A stretch of 64,000 bases of DNA from Bacillota bacterium (GCA_023395555.1 JAEWYQ010000003.1:1-64000), one strand, 5' to 3'. Shown: positions 44,113 through 53,710, counted from the first letter of the stretch. A program made the numbers and translations. Notes: generated by a model from the letters alone, not told the origin.

Positions 44113-44661
44113 ATGGGTAAAGCAATCGGAATGGTAGAATATAAAACAGTATCCTCGGGTATCTTTGCGGCTGATTTAATCTGCAAGACGGCGGAGGTGG
44201 AGCTGATCGAGGCGCAGACCGTGTGCCCGGGCAAATACATCGTATTATTCACCGGGGAGCTCAGCGCCGTAAGCGCCTGTATTGATGCGTCGAAGCATAC
44301 TTTCCCGGAGCAGCTCATTGACCGCTTTATGCTGGGCAATCCTCACGAAGGGATATTTCCGGCAATCTATGGGACTTCCCGGATTGATAAAATCCGTGCC
44401 CTTGGAATTTTGGAAACATTTTCGGCAGCCTCCATCATTGTTGCCGCCGACGAAGCGGCGAAGACCTCTGAAGTGGAGCTGATCGAGCTCCGTATCGCCA
44501 GAGGAATGTGCGGTAAATCCTATATGCTTCTTACCGGGGAGATTGCCGCGGTGGAAGCTGCGATTGCAAAAGCAAAAGCGGCAGTCGGAGAGAATGCAAT
44601 GTTCCTTGACTCTTCCGTCATTGCCAACCCGGACAGCAAGCTGTGCCGGAGCATCATGTAA
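44113..44661 (+). CDS. pduT: BMC-T trimeric shell protein, PduT-like with pore Cys38
   Basis: A 182-residue protein of two fused BMC domains (residues 1-90 and 91-182). Cys38 lies in AQTVCPGKY, at the position where PduT uses Cys38 from each subunit to hold a [4Fe-4S] cluster in the trimer pore. The second domain carries a similar GMCGKSYMLL segment. The gene starts six bases after pduS, as expected for partners in electron transfer across the shell. It ends the long operon; a 288-base gap with repeats follows. Confidence 0.9.
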   Translation: MGKAIGMVEYKTVSSGIFAADLICKTAEVELIEAQTVCPGKYIVLFTGELSAVSACIDASKHTFPEQLIDRFMLGNPHEGIFPAIYGTSRIDKIRALGILETFSAASIIVAADEAAKTSEVELIELRIARGMCGKSYMLLTGEIAAVEAAIAKAKAAVGENAMFLDSSVIANPDSKLCRSIM

Positions 44662-44772
44662 AGCATAGAATAGCTGCTCTGTATAAAAAATGCCATGGTA
44701 CGGACACTTAACACACTGTTATTAATGTAAAATCCCTCATAGATGGTATATGGGAAATATTCCGTTGGAGAT

Positions 44773-44925
44773 ATGCGGGTAATAAGTATCCAGCAGGAAA
44801 CATGCGGGTAATAAATATCCCGTAAGAGCATGCGGATATTAAATATCCCGCAAGAATATGCGGGTAATAGATATCCCGTAAGAGCATACGGGTATTAAAT
44901 ATCCCGCAAAAACATGCGGGTATTA
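44773..44925. repeat. 28-bp tandem repeat array upstream of the DeoR gene
   Basis: About 5.5 copies of a 28-bp unit of the form ATGCGGGTAATAAATATCCC plus a CGTAAGAGC-like tail. Each unit contains a near-palindrome CGGG-TAT...ATAT-CCCG. The first copy is 29 bp and the last is cut short at the ribosome site of the regulator gene. The 111 bases before it (44662-44772) hold no gene. There are no unique spacers, so it is not CRISPR. It may be an operator cluster or an mRNA leader element. Confidence 0.85.
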
Positions 44926-44949
44926 CTATAAAAGAAGGTAGGTGGAAGG

Positions 44950-45738
44950 ATGCTTGCGATTGAGAGAAGAAATCAGATTCTAGCCATGCTCCAGAAGGAG
45001 AGCAGGGTGGTGGTGGGAGATTTGGCCCGGATATTCCAGGTAACAGAGGAGACCATCCGCCGGGATCTGGAGAAGCTTGAGAAAGAGGGTTATGCAAAAA
45101 AAGCCTACGGAGGAGCAATCATTAATGAAAGCTTTAATGTGGACCTCCCCTACACGGTGAGAAAAAAAGCCAATGTCCAGAGCAAACAGGATATTGCCGA
45201 GCTGGTGGAAGCCCTGATCCAGGACGGCGACCATATCATGATGGATTCCAGCTCTACGGCGGTTTATATCGCAAAGCACCTGAAGCATAAGAAAAATCTG
45301 ACGGTGATCACCAATTCGGTCGAGATACTTCTGGAGCTGTCCGATGTGGTGGGATGGAAGGTCCTCTCCACCGGCGGAATGGTGAAGGAAGGCTCCCTTT
45401 CCCTGGTTGGCTATCAGGCGGAGAAGATGATCCGCTCCTTCCATGTGGATAAGACCATCACTTCCTGCAAGGGAATTGAGATCGATAAAGGAATGACGGA
45501 TTCCAACGAGATGGAGGCTCAGGTCAAGAAGCTGATGATGGACTCTGCCAATGTGAAAATCCTGGCGGTGGACAGTTCTAAATTTGACCGGATCTCCTTT
45601 ACCAGAATTGAGGATCTGTCGGAGCTGGATGTGATCGCGACGGATATTGAGCCGGATCAGAAATGGAAGCAGGCGCTCAGCACGATGAACATTGAATGCT
45701 GCTACAAGAAGAGCAGGGAACAGGTAGAAAAAGAATAG
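44950..45738 (+). CDS. DeoR-family transcriptional regulator of the locus
   Basis: A 262-residue regulator with an N-terminal DeoR helix-turn-helix (RRNQILAMLQKESRVVVGDLARIFQVTEETIRRDL, then LEKEGYAKKAYGGAI) and a sugar-phosphate-binding C-terminal domain (IQDGDHIMMDSSSTAVYIAKHL, VITNSVEILLEL, LSTGG, ILAVDSSKFDR). Family members release DNA on binding a phosphorylated sugar, here plausibly fuculose- or rhamnulose-1-phosphate or DHAP. Likely targets are the paired 17-bp sites at 34521-34620 and 37160-37259. It is read with the dehydratase genes that follow 32 bases later, so it may control its own operon via the 28-bp array. Confidence 0.92.
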   Translation: MLAIERRNQILAMLQKESRVVVGDLARIFQVTEETIRRDLEKLEKEGYAKKAYGGAIINESFNVDLPYTVRKKANVQSKQDIAELVEALIQDGDHIMMDSSSTAVYIAKHLKHKKNLTVITNSVEILLELSDVVGWKVLSTGGMVKEGSLSLVGYQAEKMIRSFHVDKTITSCKGIEIDKGMTDSNEMEAQVKKLMMDSANVKILAVDSSKFDRISFTRIEDLSELDVIATDIEPDQKWKQALSTMNIECCYKKSREQVEKE

Positions 45739-45770
45739 GAATCAATTGATGCAGGAGGAGAAGGCCGGTC

Positions 45771-48293
45771 ATGGAAAAGTATAATGATATGGAAATTGTG
45801 AAGAGTCCCAGAATTGAGAGACTAATAGAGGCATTGTATGCAAAGATGCCGGAGGTGGAAGCAGACCGGGCGGTATTGATTACCGAGAGCTATAAGAGCA
45901 CGGAGAGCGAACCGGTTATTATCCGCCGTGCCAAGGCCTTTGAGCATATTTTGAAAAATATTCCGATTACGATCCGCGAGGATGAGCTGATTGTCGGAAG
46001 CGCTACCAAAGCGCCCAGAGGCTGCCAGACCTTCCCCGAATTTTCCTTTGCATGGCTGGAAGCGGAATTTGATACCCTTGCAACCCGGAGCGCCGATCCG
46101 TTTTATATATCAGAGGAGACAAAGGCGGCTCTGAAGGATGTGCACCGCTACTGGGAGGGCAAGACCACCAGCGAGCTGGCCACCTTCTATATGACGCCGG
46201 AGACAAAGCTGGCCATGGAGCATAATGTGTTCACACCGGGAAATTATTTCTATAACGGGGTGGGGCATGTTTGTGTTTCTTATGACAAGGTTCTGGCTGT
46301 CGGCTACGAGGGAATCCAAAAGGAAGCCGAAGAGGCCATGGCCCGTCTGAAGGGATCGGACATGGACTATGCAAAGCGCAGCTCCTTCCTGGAGGCGGTG
46401 ATTATCAGCTGCCGTGCGGTAATGGATTACGCCCTGCGGTATGCGAAGCTCGCCCGGATAGAGGCAGCCGTCTGCAAGGATGCGGTCCGCAGACAGGAGC
46501 TGGAGAAGATCGCCCAGAATTGTACCAGAGTGCCGGCCAAGGGAGCAAGGAATTTCTATGAGGCCTGCCAGTCCTTCTGGTTTATACAGATGCTGCTTCA
46601 GATAGAGAGCAGCGGCCATTCCATTTCTCCGGGACGTTTTGACCAATACATGTATCCTTATTACAAGAAGGACAGGGACAGCGGCGTTCTGACCAGGGAA
46701 TTTGCCCAGGAGCTGATGGACTGTATCTGGGTAAAGTTAAATGATCTGAATAAGGTTCGGGATGCAGTGTCTGCAGAGGGATTCGCAGGTTACAGCCTGT
46801 TTCAGAATCTCATTGCCGGAGGACAGGATGTCCAGGGCGTCGATGCAACCAATGATCTTTCCATGATGTGTCTGGAGGCCTCCATGCATGTGAGACTTCC
46901 CCAGCCCTCTCTGTCAGTCCGGATCTGGAATAAGACACCCCATGAGTTTTTTATAAAAGCTGCAAAGCTGACCCGGCTTGGCCTTGGTATGCCCGCCTAT
47001 TATAATGACGAGGTGATTATCCCCTCTCTTATGAATCGGGGGCTGCCCCTTGCGGATGCCAGGGATTACTGTATTATCGGCTGTGTGGAGCCCCAGAAGG
47101 CGGGGAAGACCGACGGCTGGCATGACGCGGCATTTTTCAATATGTGCAGGCCCCTGGAGCTGGTCTTTAGCGACGGTATGGATCAGGGAGTACGCCTTGG
47201 CGTATCTACCGGGGATGTGGAAAAGATGAGCTCTTATGAGGAATTCTTTGCCGCCTATCAGAAACAGATGGATTACATGATCGAGCTTCTGGTCAATGCG
47301 GATAACTCCATTGATGCCGCTCACGCCCAGCGCTGTCCGCTGCCCTATCTCTCCTGTATGATAGAGGATTGCATCGGACGGGGCACCAGTGTTCAGGAGG
47401 GCGGCGCGGTCTATAACTTTACCGGACCCCAGGGCTTTGGCATCGCCAATATGGCTGATTCCCTCTATGTAATCAAGAAGCTGGTATTTGAAGAGAAGAA
47501 GATTTCCATGAAGGAATTGAAAAAAGCTCTTGAGATGAACTTCGGCAAGGGCATTGATCCGGCGGTCGCAGAGGATGTAACGAAGGTTATTGTAAAAGAG
47601 CTGAGCAAGACGGGACATAAGGTTACGGAAGCAGATGTTGCCCGGATTTATACCCAGGCATTGCTGGGCGGTATGAGTGAGAAGGAACGGCAGCGCTATG
47701 AAGAGATTCTGGAGCTGATCAATGAGCAGCCCAAGTTTGGAAATGATATTGCCGAGGTGGATGAGCTGGCAAGAGAGGCGGCCTACACTTATACGAAGCC
47801 CATGGAAACCTATCGGAATCCCAGGGGCGGTCAGTACCAGGCCGGGTTATATCCCGTATCTGCCAATGTGCCCCTGGGAGCCCAGACCGGAGCGACCCCT
47901 GACGGAAGACTGGCGCGCAAGCCCATTGCGGATGGTGTATCCCCGGCATCGGGAAGAGATAAGCTGGGACCGACAGCGGCATGTAATTCCGTATCGAGGC
48001 TGGATCATGGGATTGCCTCCAATGGTACGCTGTTTAACATGAAGTTCCATCCTTCCGCGTTGAGCGGGGTCAAGGGACTGGAGAACTTTGTTGCCCTGCT
48101 GCGGACTTATTTTGACCAGAAGGGAAGCCACATGCAATTTAATGTAGTCAGCCGCGACACGCTGCTGGATGCTCAGAAAAATCCTCAGAATTATAAGAAC
48201 CTGGTGGTTCGCGTGGCGGGCTACAGCGCCATATTCACCTCGCTGTCCAGGTCCTTGCAGGATGATATTATTGAAAGAACGGAGCAGCATTAA
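45771..48293 (+). CDS. Glycyl-radical 1,2-propanediol dehydratase (B12-independent)
   Basis: An 840-residue glycyl-radical enzyme that dehydrates (S)-1,2-propanediol to propanal in the shell without cobalamin. The thiyl-radical Cys438 is in CIIGCVEPQ, with Glu440 as the general base; the GCVEP form fits diol/glycerol dehydratases, not pyruvate formate-lyase. The radical glycine is Gly817 in RVAGYSAIF. The loop after GCVEPQ reads KAGKTDGWHD, where choline trimethylamine-lyase differs. Only about 11 residues precede the conserved core, with no clear encapsulation helix, so targeting may rely on another partner. The activase follows 20 bases later. Confidence 0.93.
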   Translation: MEKYNDMEIVKSPRIERLIEALYAKMPEVEADRAVLITESYKSTESEPVIIRRAKAFEHILKNIPITIREDELIVGSATKAPRGCQTFPEFSFAWLEAEFDTLATRSADPFYISEETKAALKDVHRYWEGKTTSELATFYMTPETKLAMEHNVFTPGNYFYNGVGHVCVSYDKVLAVGYEGIQKEAEEAMARLKGSDMDYAKRSSFLEAVIISCRAVMDYALRYAKLARIEAAVCKDAVRRQELEKIAQNCTRVPAKGARNFYEACQSFWFIQMLLQIESSGHSISPGRFDQYMYPYYKKDRDSGVLTREFAQELMDCIWVKLNDLNKVRDAVSAEGFAGYSLFQNLIAGGQDVQGVDATNDLSMMCLEASMHVRLPQPSLSVRIWNKTPHEFFIKAAKLTRLGLGMPAYYNDEVIIPSLMNRGLPLADARDYCIIGCVEPQKAGKTDGWHDAAFFNMCRPLELVFSDGMDQGVRLGVSTGDVEKMSSYEEFFAAYQKQMDYMIELLVNADNSIDAAHAQRCPLPYLSCMIEDCIGRGTSVQEGGAVYNFTGPQGFGIANMADSLYVIKKLVFEEKKISMKELKKALEMNFGKGIDPAVAEDVTKVIVKELSKTGHKVTEADVARIYTQALLGGMSEKERQRYEEILELINEQPKFGNDIAEVDELAREAAYTYTKPMETYRNPRGGQYQAGLYPVSANVPLGAQTGATPDGRLARKPIADGVSPASGRDKLGPTAACNSVSRLDHGIASNGTLFNMKFHPSALSGVKGLENFVALLRTYFDQKGSHMQFNVVSRDTLLDAQKNPQNYKNLVVRVAGYSAIFTSLSRSLQDDIIERTEQH

Positions 48294-48313
48294 GAGGCAG
48301 GGAGAGGAAAACG

Positions 48314-49156
48314 ATGAGTGAAAACAATGGTAAGCTGCAAACTGCTTATCCTGTGCCTGATGAAATAACAGGAAGAATATTTGACATACAGAGGTACTCC
48401 ATCCATGACGGCCCGGGAATACGGACTATCATTTTCCTGAAGGGCTGCAGGCTGAGGTGCCGGTGGTGCTGCAACCCGGAGTCACAGGAATATGGGATAC
48501 AGACGATGCAGCTCCAGGATACGCCGGGCAGATCCAAGGTGGTTGGAAGGGATGTGACCGTCGGGGAGATCCTGGGAGAGATTCGCAAGGATTACTCCTA
48601 TTACCGCAGATCGGGAGGAGGAGTAACCCTGTCCGGGGGAGAGGCGTTATGCCAGCCTGAATTTGCCGTGGCATTGCTTCGTGCCTGCCAGGAAGAAGGC
48701 ATCAGCACCGCGATAGAAAGCTCCGGCTATGCGGACTGGGATGTCCTTAAGGAGTATCTTCCGTATCTGGATTATTTTCTGCTGGATATCAAGCATATGG
48801 ACAGCCGGAAGCATGAGGAATTCACCGGCAGGCCTAACGGCTTAATTCTTGAAAATGCAAGGAAAATAGCGGAATCAGATGCCAATCTGACCATCCGGAT
48901 ACCGGTGGTGCCCGGATTTAATCATACGAAACAGGAGATTAAGGCGATTGCAGAGTATGCCGCCTCCCTTCCGGGCGGAAGGCCCGGGGCCAGAGAGCTG
49001 CATCTGCTGCCTTATCACCGTCTGGGACAGGATAAATACCAGGGACTGGGAAGGGAATATACCATGGCCCACATTGAACCTCCCGCTAACGAATACATGG
49101 AGGAGCTGCTGCAGGTCGTCCTGGAAACCGGTTTGAAGGGTCAGATCGGAGGCTAG
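48314..49156 (+). CDS. Radical-SAM activating enzyme for the dehydratase
   Basis: A 280-residue S-adenosylmethionine radical enzyme that installs the glycyl radical on the dehydratase. The cluster motif C45-x3-C49-x2-C52 is in KGCRLRCRWCCNPE. Later signatures include GGGVTLSGGEAL, DIKHMD and HLLPYHRLG. Many dehydratase activases carry an insert with two extra [4Fe-4S] clusters after WCxNPE; here only about 20 residues without a cysteine cluster link it to the TVGEIL helix, as in pyruvate formate-lyase activase. It is therefore the short form. PduS is a candidate electron donor, by inference. Confidence 0.93.
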   Translation: MSENNGKLQTAYPVPDEITGRIFDIQRYSIHDGPGIRTIIFLKGCRLRCRWCCNPESQEYGIQTMQLQDTPGRSKVVGRDVTVGEILGEIRKDYSYYRRSGGGVTLSGGEALCQPEFAVALLRACQEEGISTAIESSGYADWDVLKEYLPYLDYFLLDIKHMDSRKHEEFTGRPNGLILENARKIAESDANLTIRIPVVPGFNHTKQEIKAIAEYAASLPGGRPGARELHLLPYHRLGQDKYQGLGREYTMAHIEPPANEYMEELLQVVLETGLKGQIGG

Positions 49157-49256
49157 TGCAGAAAGTCAGAAAAAATCAGAAAACCATTGGTGAGAGGTTT
49201 GAAGGGACCGCCGCCTGTATATAAACTATGAGTCCGTATATCTGGAGGGAATATCC

Positions 49257-49628
49257 ATGGAAGAAAGAATGTCCAAAGAAGAAAAACTAAGAATTATACA
49301 GGAGATCGTTCCGGGGAAACAGATCACTCTGGCCCATGTCATAGCCAATCCTGACAACAGCTTGTATGGAAAGGTAGGGATGGAGCGGAGGGAAGCCGGA
49401 GGACGCTCGGCAATCGGAATTGTAACCATGAGTCCCGGAGAGACAGCAATTATTGCAGGGGACATTGCGTTGAAGACCTCCGGGGTATCCCTGGGGCATG
49501 TGGACCGGGTGAGCGGAACCCTCCTGGTGAACGGAAGCGTGGCCGATGTGGAGGCTTCCCTGACGGCTATCGTTGAATATGCGGAGCAAAAACTGGGATT
49601 TACAGTATGTCAGATCACGAAAACCTGA
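49257..49628 (+). CDS. pduU: Circularly permuted BMC-H shell protein (EutS/PduU type)
   Basis: A 123-residue shell protein in which the BMC fold is permuted: it opens with the IIQEIVPGKQITLAHVIANPD segment normally found at the C-terminus, followed by AIGIVTMSPGETAIIAGDIALKTSGV and VNGSVADVEASL. This matches EutS/PduU. GGAGGG lies six bases before ATG 49257. It ends the microcompartment locus before a strong terminator. Such proteins have a beta-barrel capping the pore and may bind an encapsulation peptide. Confidence 0.93.
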   Translation: MEERMSKEEKLRIIQEIVPGKQITLAHVIANPDNSLYGKVGMERREAGGRSAIGIVTMSPGETAIIAGDIALKTSGVSLGHVDRVSGTLLVNGSVADVEASLTAIVEYAEQKLGFTVCQITKT

Positions 49629-49667
49629 TTTTCGTACGGCATGGACATCAAAGAAAAGATTTGAGAA

Positions 49668-49710
49668 TGGCACAGAAGAATGCCCCCGAGGACACTTCTG
49701 TGCCATTTTA
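49668..49710 (+). terminator. Terminator ending the microcompartment locus
   Basis: TGGCACAGAAG pairs perfectly with CTTCTGTGCCA around a 16-base loop, then TTTTA. From here to 49948 no gene is seen; a TATAAT at 49883-49888 may be the chemoreceptor -10, without a clear -35. Confidence 0.9.
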
Positions 49711-49948
49711 AAATACATCCCAGGTAAAAGTGTGAAAAGGTGCTGCCCGCATTTATTTTGGTTTTTATCAAATTATTGTATCGGAAACGAGAATTGTGAT
49801 ACTGAAATTCAGATTATATGAATTTAGCCTCAGAAAGTTCCTTAACTTGTATTATTATCTAGTAAATTGTGGATTAAAATGATATAATAACCATATGGAA
49901 ACTGCAGCTTAGGCTTATAAAAACAATATAAGAACTCTGGAGGAAAAT

Positions 49949-52147
49949 ATGAAAAGGACGGATGATAACCACTTTAGCAAATTGCTAACGAAAGGAGCGG
50001 ATTTAGTAAAGGGGAAGAAGAAAAAGGCGGAGGAGACAAAGATAAGGATAGAGAAGGACAAGAAGGAGCTGATGGAACATGCGGCCAAGCTTAATTTTTT
50101 CTCTACGATTCGTTTTAAACTGGTAGGTTCCTTCCTGGTGCCCATTGCATTTATTATTATTCTGGGAATTGTATCCTTTTCCAAAGCATCTCAGGGAATG
50201 CAGAACAGCTATGAGAAGGCAACGGCGGATGCCATTAACATGACCGGCAAGTTCCTGCGCTTTGGTTTTGCGTCGGTGGAGGCAACCTCGATACAGTATG
50301 TCAACGATAGCGTGATTACGAAATATTTTATGAATCTGAGCGATATCGTGGAGGCGAATACTACCCGGAGAACCATAACCAGTTCTCTTACCGCCAAGCA
50401 GATAACAGATGAGTTTATCCAGAATGTGTACATGCTGTCAGATGTGGTAACTCCCATTACCAGCGCAGGGAGTTACTATAAGGAAGGGATTCTTGCCAGT
50501 ATCAAGGAAACCGAGGCAGGAGAATTTCTAAAGAATAACCGGAACAAGCTTTTGTGGGACGGACAGGACGCCGAGCTGGATGCGCTGCTGAATTCCAAGT
50601 CCGATGACTATTCCATGCGTCTGGTTCGTAATTTTGTAGGTGTGGATGCGGTACTGATTATCGAAATTAAAGCCAAGGCAGTTATGGATATTATGGCAGG
50701 CCTGGAATTTGATAAGAGCGGATACCTGGGCTTCGTTACGCCGGACGGCAGGGAGCTCATTGATGTTTCCCTGAAGAAGCAGGATCCCGGAATAGATTTG
50801 GAGGCGCTGTTGGCAGAACCGGTATTCTACAATGAGCCCTTTTATCAGGATGCCCGGAAGGGAGAAGCGGTTCAGGACTCGAAATACGTAGAATACAGAG
50901 GGGCGGAGTACTTATTCCTCTATACCAAGATCGGTGATACCGGGGCCATGCTCTGTGCCCTGATGCCCAAGGCTGTCATTACAAGCCAGGCAGACAGCAT
51001 TAAGGATCTTACGGTTATCATTGTTATTGTCGCGCTGGTGCTGGCTACGCTGATCGTTGTGTGGCTGACCACCGGAATAGACCTGACGATCAAGAGAATC
51101 ATTGATAAGCTTAAACTTGCGGCGAAGGGGGATCTTACGGTTCAATTCAATTCTAAGCGCAAGGATGAGTTTAACATTCTGATTGACGAGATTCAACTGA
51201 CCTTTGCGAATATGAAGGATCTGATACAGCAGGTGAAGGAGCTGAGCGGCGAGGTGTCGGAGTCCTCGGCCAATGTATCCAGAACATCGGAGGCATTCCT
51301 GAAGTCCTCGGAGGATATTGCTTCCGCAATGAACGAGATTGAACAGGGAATTAACCAGCAAGCAAGGGATGCGGAAGAATGTCTGGTTCAGATGGACAGC
51401 TTGTCCCAGAAGATTGAAGTGGTGGGTGAGAATACTAAGGAAATCGGCCAGATTGCCGACACCACCAGAAAGAGTGTTGAGGCTGGTACCGTTGTTTCCA
51501 AGGAACTGAACGATCAGACAAAATCCACCACCCTGATTACCACTGGAATTATTAAGGATGTTGAGCGGCTGGCAGAGAAATCTTCCACCATTCATAAGAT
51601 CATCAATGTGATCAGTGACATTGCGAATCAGACCAATCTGCTATCCTTGAATGCTTCCATCGAAGCGGCCAGGGCAGGGGAGCATGGTATGGGCTTTGCC
51701 GTGGTTGCCAGTGAGATCAGAACCCTTGCGGAACAGTCCAAGAATTCTGTGAATGATATTAAGAAGATCATCGGCAGCATCCAGGAGGATACCAAATCCG
51801 TAGCGGAGACGGCTCGTAAGTCGGAACGGGTATTGCAGCTCCAGGAGAATGCGGTTAAGAATACCACAGCTTCCTATCAGAATATCAGTGAAAGTGTGGA
51901 AAGCCTGGTTGTATTCCTTAAGCATATCACGGATAATGTTGCCAATATTGAGGAGGCCAGAGTCAGCACTCTGGCAGCGATTGAAAATATATCGGCGGTA
52001 CTGGAGGAGATTGCGGCATCCTCGAATAATGTAAACCAGACCGCTGCCGATCAGTTAGGTTCTGTGGAATCACTGAGCAAATCGGCAGCGAAGCTGAAGG
52101 ATAATGCAGATGACCTGGTAGATGAGGTTCAGAAATTCAAAGTATGA
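49949..52147 (+). CDS. Methyl-accepting chemotaxis protein
   Basis: A 732-residue chemoreceptor. A basic, highly charged cytoplasmic N-terminus of 50 residues precedes TM1 (about 56-77). A ligand-binding region (about 80-345) of dCache-like pattern follows, then TM2 (about 352-375), a HAMP domain (to about 425) and the signalling coiled coil. The conserved tip is [21 protein letters not shown] near residue 560. GGAGG lies seven bases before ATG 49949. The ligand is unknown; its place after the sugar locus allows, but does not show, sensing of a related compound. Confidence 0.95.
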   Translation: MKRTDDNHFSKLLTKGADLVKGKKKKAEETKIRIEKDKKELMEHAAKLNFFSTIRFKLVGSFLVPIAFIIILGIVSFSKASQGMQNSYEKATADAINMTGKFLRFGFASVEATSIQYVNDSVITKYFMNLSDIVEANTTRRTITSSLTAKQITDEFIQNVYMLSDVVTPITSAGSYYKEGILASIKETEAGEFLKNNRNKLLWDGQDAELDALLNSKSDDYSMRLVRNFVGVDAVLIIEIKAKAVMDIMAGLEFDKSGYLGFVTPDGRELIDVSLKKQDPGIDLEALLAEPVFYNEPFYQDARKGEAVQDSKYVEYRGAEYLFLYTKIGDTGAMLCALMPKAVITSQADSIKDLTVIIVIVALVLATLIVVWLTTGIDLTIKRIIDKLKLAAKGDLTVQFNSKRKDEFNILIDEIQLTFANMKDLIQQVKELSGEVSESSANVSRTSEAFLKSSEDIASAMNEIEQGINQQARDAEECLVQMDSLSQKIEVVGENTKEIGQIADTTRKSVEAGTVVSKELNDQTKSTTLITTGIIKDVERLAEKSSTIHKIINVISDIANQTNLLSLNASIEAARAGEHGMGFAVVASEIRTLAEQSKNSVNDIKKIIGSIQEDTKSVAETARKSERVLQLQENAVKNTTASYQNISESVESLVVFLKHITDNVANIEEARVSTLAAIENISAVLEEIAASSNNVNQTAADQLGSVESLSKSAAKLKDNADDLVDEVQKFKV

Positions 52148-52182
52148 TGACTTGATAATATTGAATAGTAGATAATAAATGA

Positions 52183-52220
52183 GGCGCTTTTTGATGGTAA
52201 TCAAAAGGCGCTTTATTTAT
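52183..52220 (+). terminator. Terminator after the chemoreceptor gene
   Basis: GCGCTTTTTGAT pairs with ATCAAAAGGCGC (one G-U) around a GGTA loop, then TTTATTTATT. Confidence 0.75.
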
Positions 52221-52248
52221 TATCCTTGGATGATTTAATAAAAAAAAC

Positions 52249-52303
52249 TTGACATTACCGTGTATGTAAGTTTATAGTGTGTATATATAAGATATACACT
52301 ATA
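52249..52303 (+). promoter_or_regulatory. Promoter and operator of the GntR/ABC cassette
   Basis: TTGACA (52249-52254) and TATAGT (52273-52278) are 18 bp apart. The dyad TATAGTGT (52273-52280) with ACACTATA (52296-52303) covers the -10, fitting autorepression by the YtrA-type regulator encoded next. Confidence 0.75.
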
Positions 52304-52410
52304 ACACTATAGAAATGCAAAGAAACAGAATGGGGGCAGAAACAAAGCAGATTCTTATTTGGACCAACGTAAAAATAGAAGAAGACAAGATACCATAAGG
52401 GAGGGTTGGA

Positions 52411-52785
52411 ATGAATATACTGATCAGTAATTCCAGTGACAGGCCGATCTATGAGCAGATCACCTCACAGATAAAGCAGATGGTCATTAATGGTGAACTG
52501 GAGGCAGGAAGCATACTGCCCTCCATGCGGATGCTGGCGAAGGAGCTTCGTATCAGCGTGATCACCACGAAGCGGGCCTACGAGGATCTGGAGCGGGATG
52601 GTTTCATTTACACGGTAGTAGGGAAGGGCAGCTTCGTAGCGGAGAAGAATGTAGAATTTGTCCGGGAAGAACAGCTTCGGATTGTGGAAGAGCATATTAC
52701 CAAAGCGGTAGCAGGAGCAAAGGCCGGAGGAATTGCTTTAAGTGAGCTTCAGGAGATAACCAGAATGATATATGAGGAGGAATAG
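52411..52785 (+). CDS. GntR-family regulator, YtrA subfamily
   Basis: A 124-residue repressor with a winged helix at about 8-78 (PIYEQITSQIKQMVINGELEAGSILPSMRMLAKELRIS, then VGKGSFVAE) and a short dimerisation tail. It lacks the large effector domain of other GntR proteins, as is normal for YtrA types linked to ABC exporters. The ATPase gene starts three bases after its stop. The palindrome over the promoter is the likely operator. Confidence 0.92.
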   Translation: MNILISNSSDRPIYEQITSQIKQMVINGELEAGSILPSMRMLAKELRISVITTKRAYEDLERDGFIYTVVGKGSFVAEKNVEFVREEQLRIVEEHITKAVAGAKAGGIALSELQEITRMIYEEE

Positions 52786-52787
52786 AT

Positions 52788-53708
52788 ATGACAGGAACAG
52801 ACAGACAAGGAAGAAACGGAGCAGGAACGGGTATGCAGGGAGGGAGCGGATCGGACGCAATCGCAGTTAGGGGGCTGACCAAACGATACCGGGATTTCCC
52901 CCTGGACAGCATCAGCTTTCGTGTGCCGAAGGGAGTCATTATGGGCTTTGTGGGAGAGAACGGAGCCGGTAAGACGACGACCATTAAAGCAATCCTGGAT
53001 TTAATTCATATCGACGAAGGAGAGATTACAGTTCTCGGCTATCCGGCGGCAGGACTTCCGAAAGAGGTGAAGGCATCCATGGGGGTGGTATTTGACGGAA
53101 GCAGCCTCCATGATAATCTGAATGTTGCCGGCACGGGTTTAATTATGAAGAATATTTATCCCAACTGGGATTCTAAGGTATTCGAACAGTATGTCAAGAG
53201 GTTTGAACTGCCTGAAAAGAAGATAGTCAAGGATTTCTCCAGAGGAATGAAGATGAAGCTGTCCATTGCTATCGCATTATCCCATCATGCCAGACTGTTG
53301 ATTCTGGATGAAGCCACCAGCGGACTTGACCCCATGGTTCGGGACGAGATTCTTGATCTCTTTCTGGAATTCATACAGGAGGAGGATCACACCATATTAT
53401 TGTCCTCCCATATTATAAGTGATATCGAGAAGATCGCGGACTATGTAACCTTTATCCATAAAGGAAGAATTGTATTCAGCGAGAGTAAGGATGAGCTGAT
53501 TTATCAATATGGGGTTATTCACTGCCGCAGGGAGGATGTCCCCGGAATTGACCGGAATTATGTGGTGGGTATTCGCGAGAATAATTTTGGTGCGGAGGTT
53601 ATGATAAAAAAGAAGGGTGAATTTGTGAAGCATTACCGCCAGTACCAGGTGGAAAGAACCTCTATTGAGGAGATCATGCTGTTCATCAGCAAAGGAAAGG
53701 AGCTGTAG
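52788..53708 (+). CDS. ABC transporter ATP-binding protein
   Basis: A 306-residue ATPase. Walker A is GENGAGKT (about 56-63), the signature is FSRGMKMKL, and Walker B is LLILDEATSGLDP. The first 22 residues are Gly/Gln-rich and non-conserved; an internal ATG (codon 16) could be used instead, although GAGGAGG supports 52788. It pairs with the membrane protein encoded two bases downstream. The substrate is unknown; YtrA-linked exporters often respond to cell-wall-active compounds. Confidence 0.93.
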   Translation: MTGTDRQGRNGAGTGMQGGSGSDAIAVRGLTKRYRDFPLDSISFRVPKGVIMGFVGENGAGKTTTIKAILDLIHIDEGEITVLGYPAAGLPKEVKASMGVVFDGSSLHDNLNVAGTGLIMKNIYPNWDSKVFEQYVKRFELPEKKIVKDFSRGMKMKLSIAIALSHHARLLILDEATSGLDPMVRDEILDLFLEFIQEEDHTILLSSHIISDIEKIADYVTFIHKGRIVFSESKDELIYQYGVIHCRREDVPGIDRNYVVGIRENNFGAEVMIKKKGEFVKHYRQYQVERTSIEEIMLFISKGKEL

Positions 53709-53710
53709 AA

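Noticed and set aside
44773..44925. CRISPR array
   Set aside because: The 28-bp units are contiguous with no unique spacers, and no cas genes are near.
34638..49628. Choline trimethylamine-lyase (cut) microcompartment
   Set aside because: The aldolase, rhamnulokinase and GCVEP-type glycyl-radical enzyme indicate propanediol from deoxysugars; no choline-specific genes are present.
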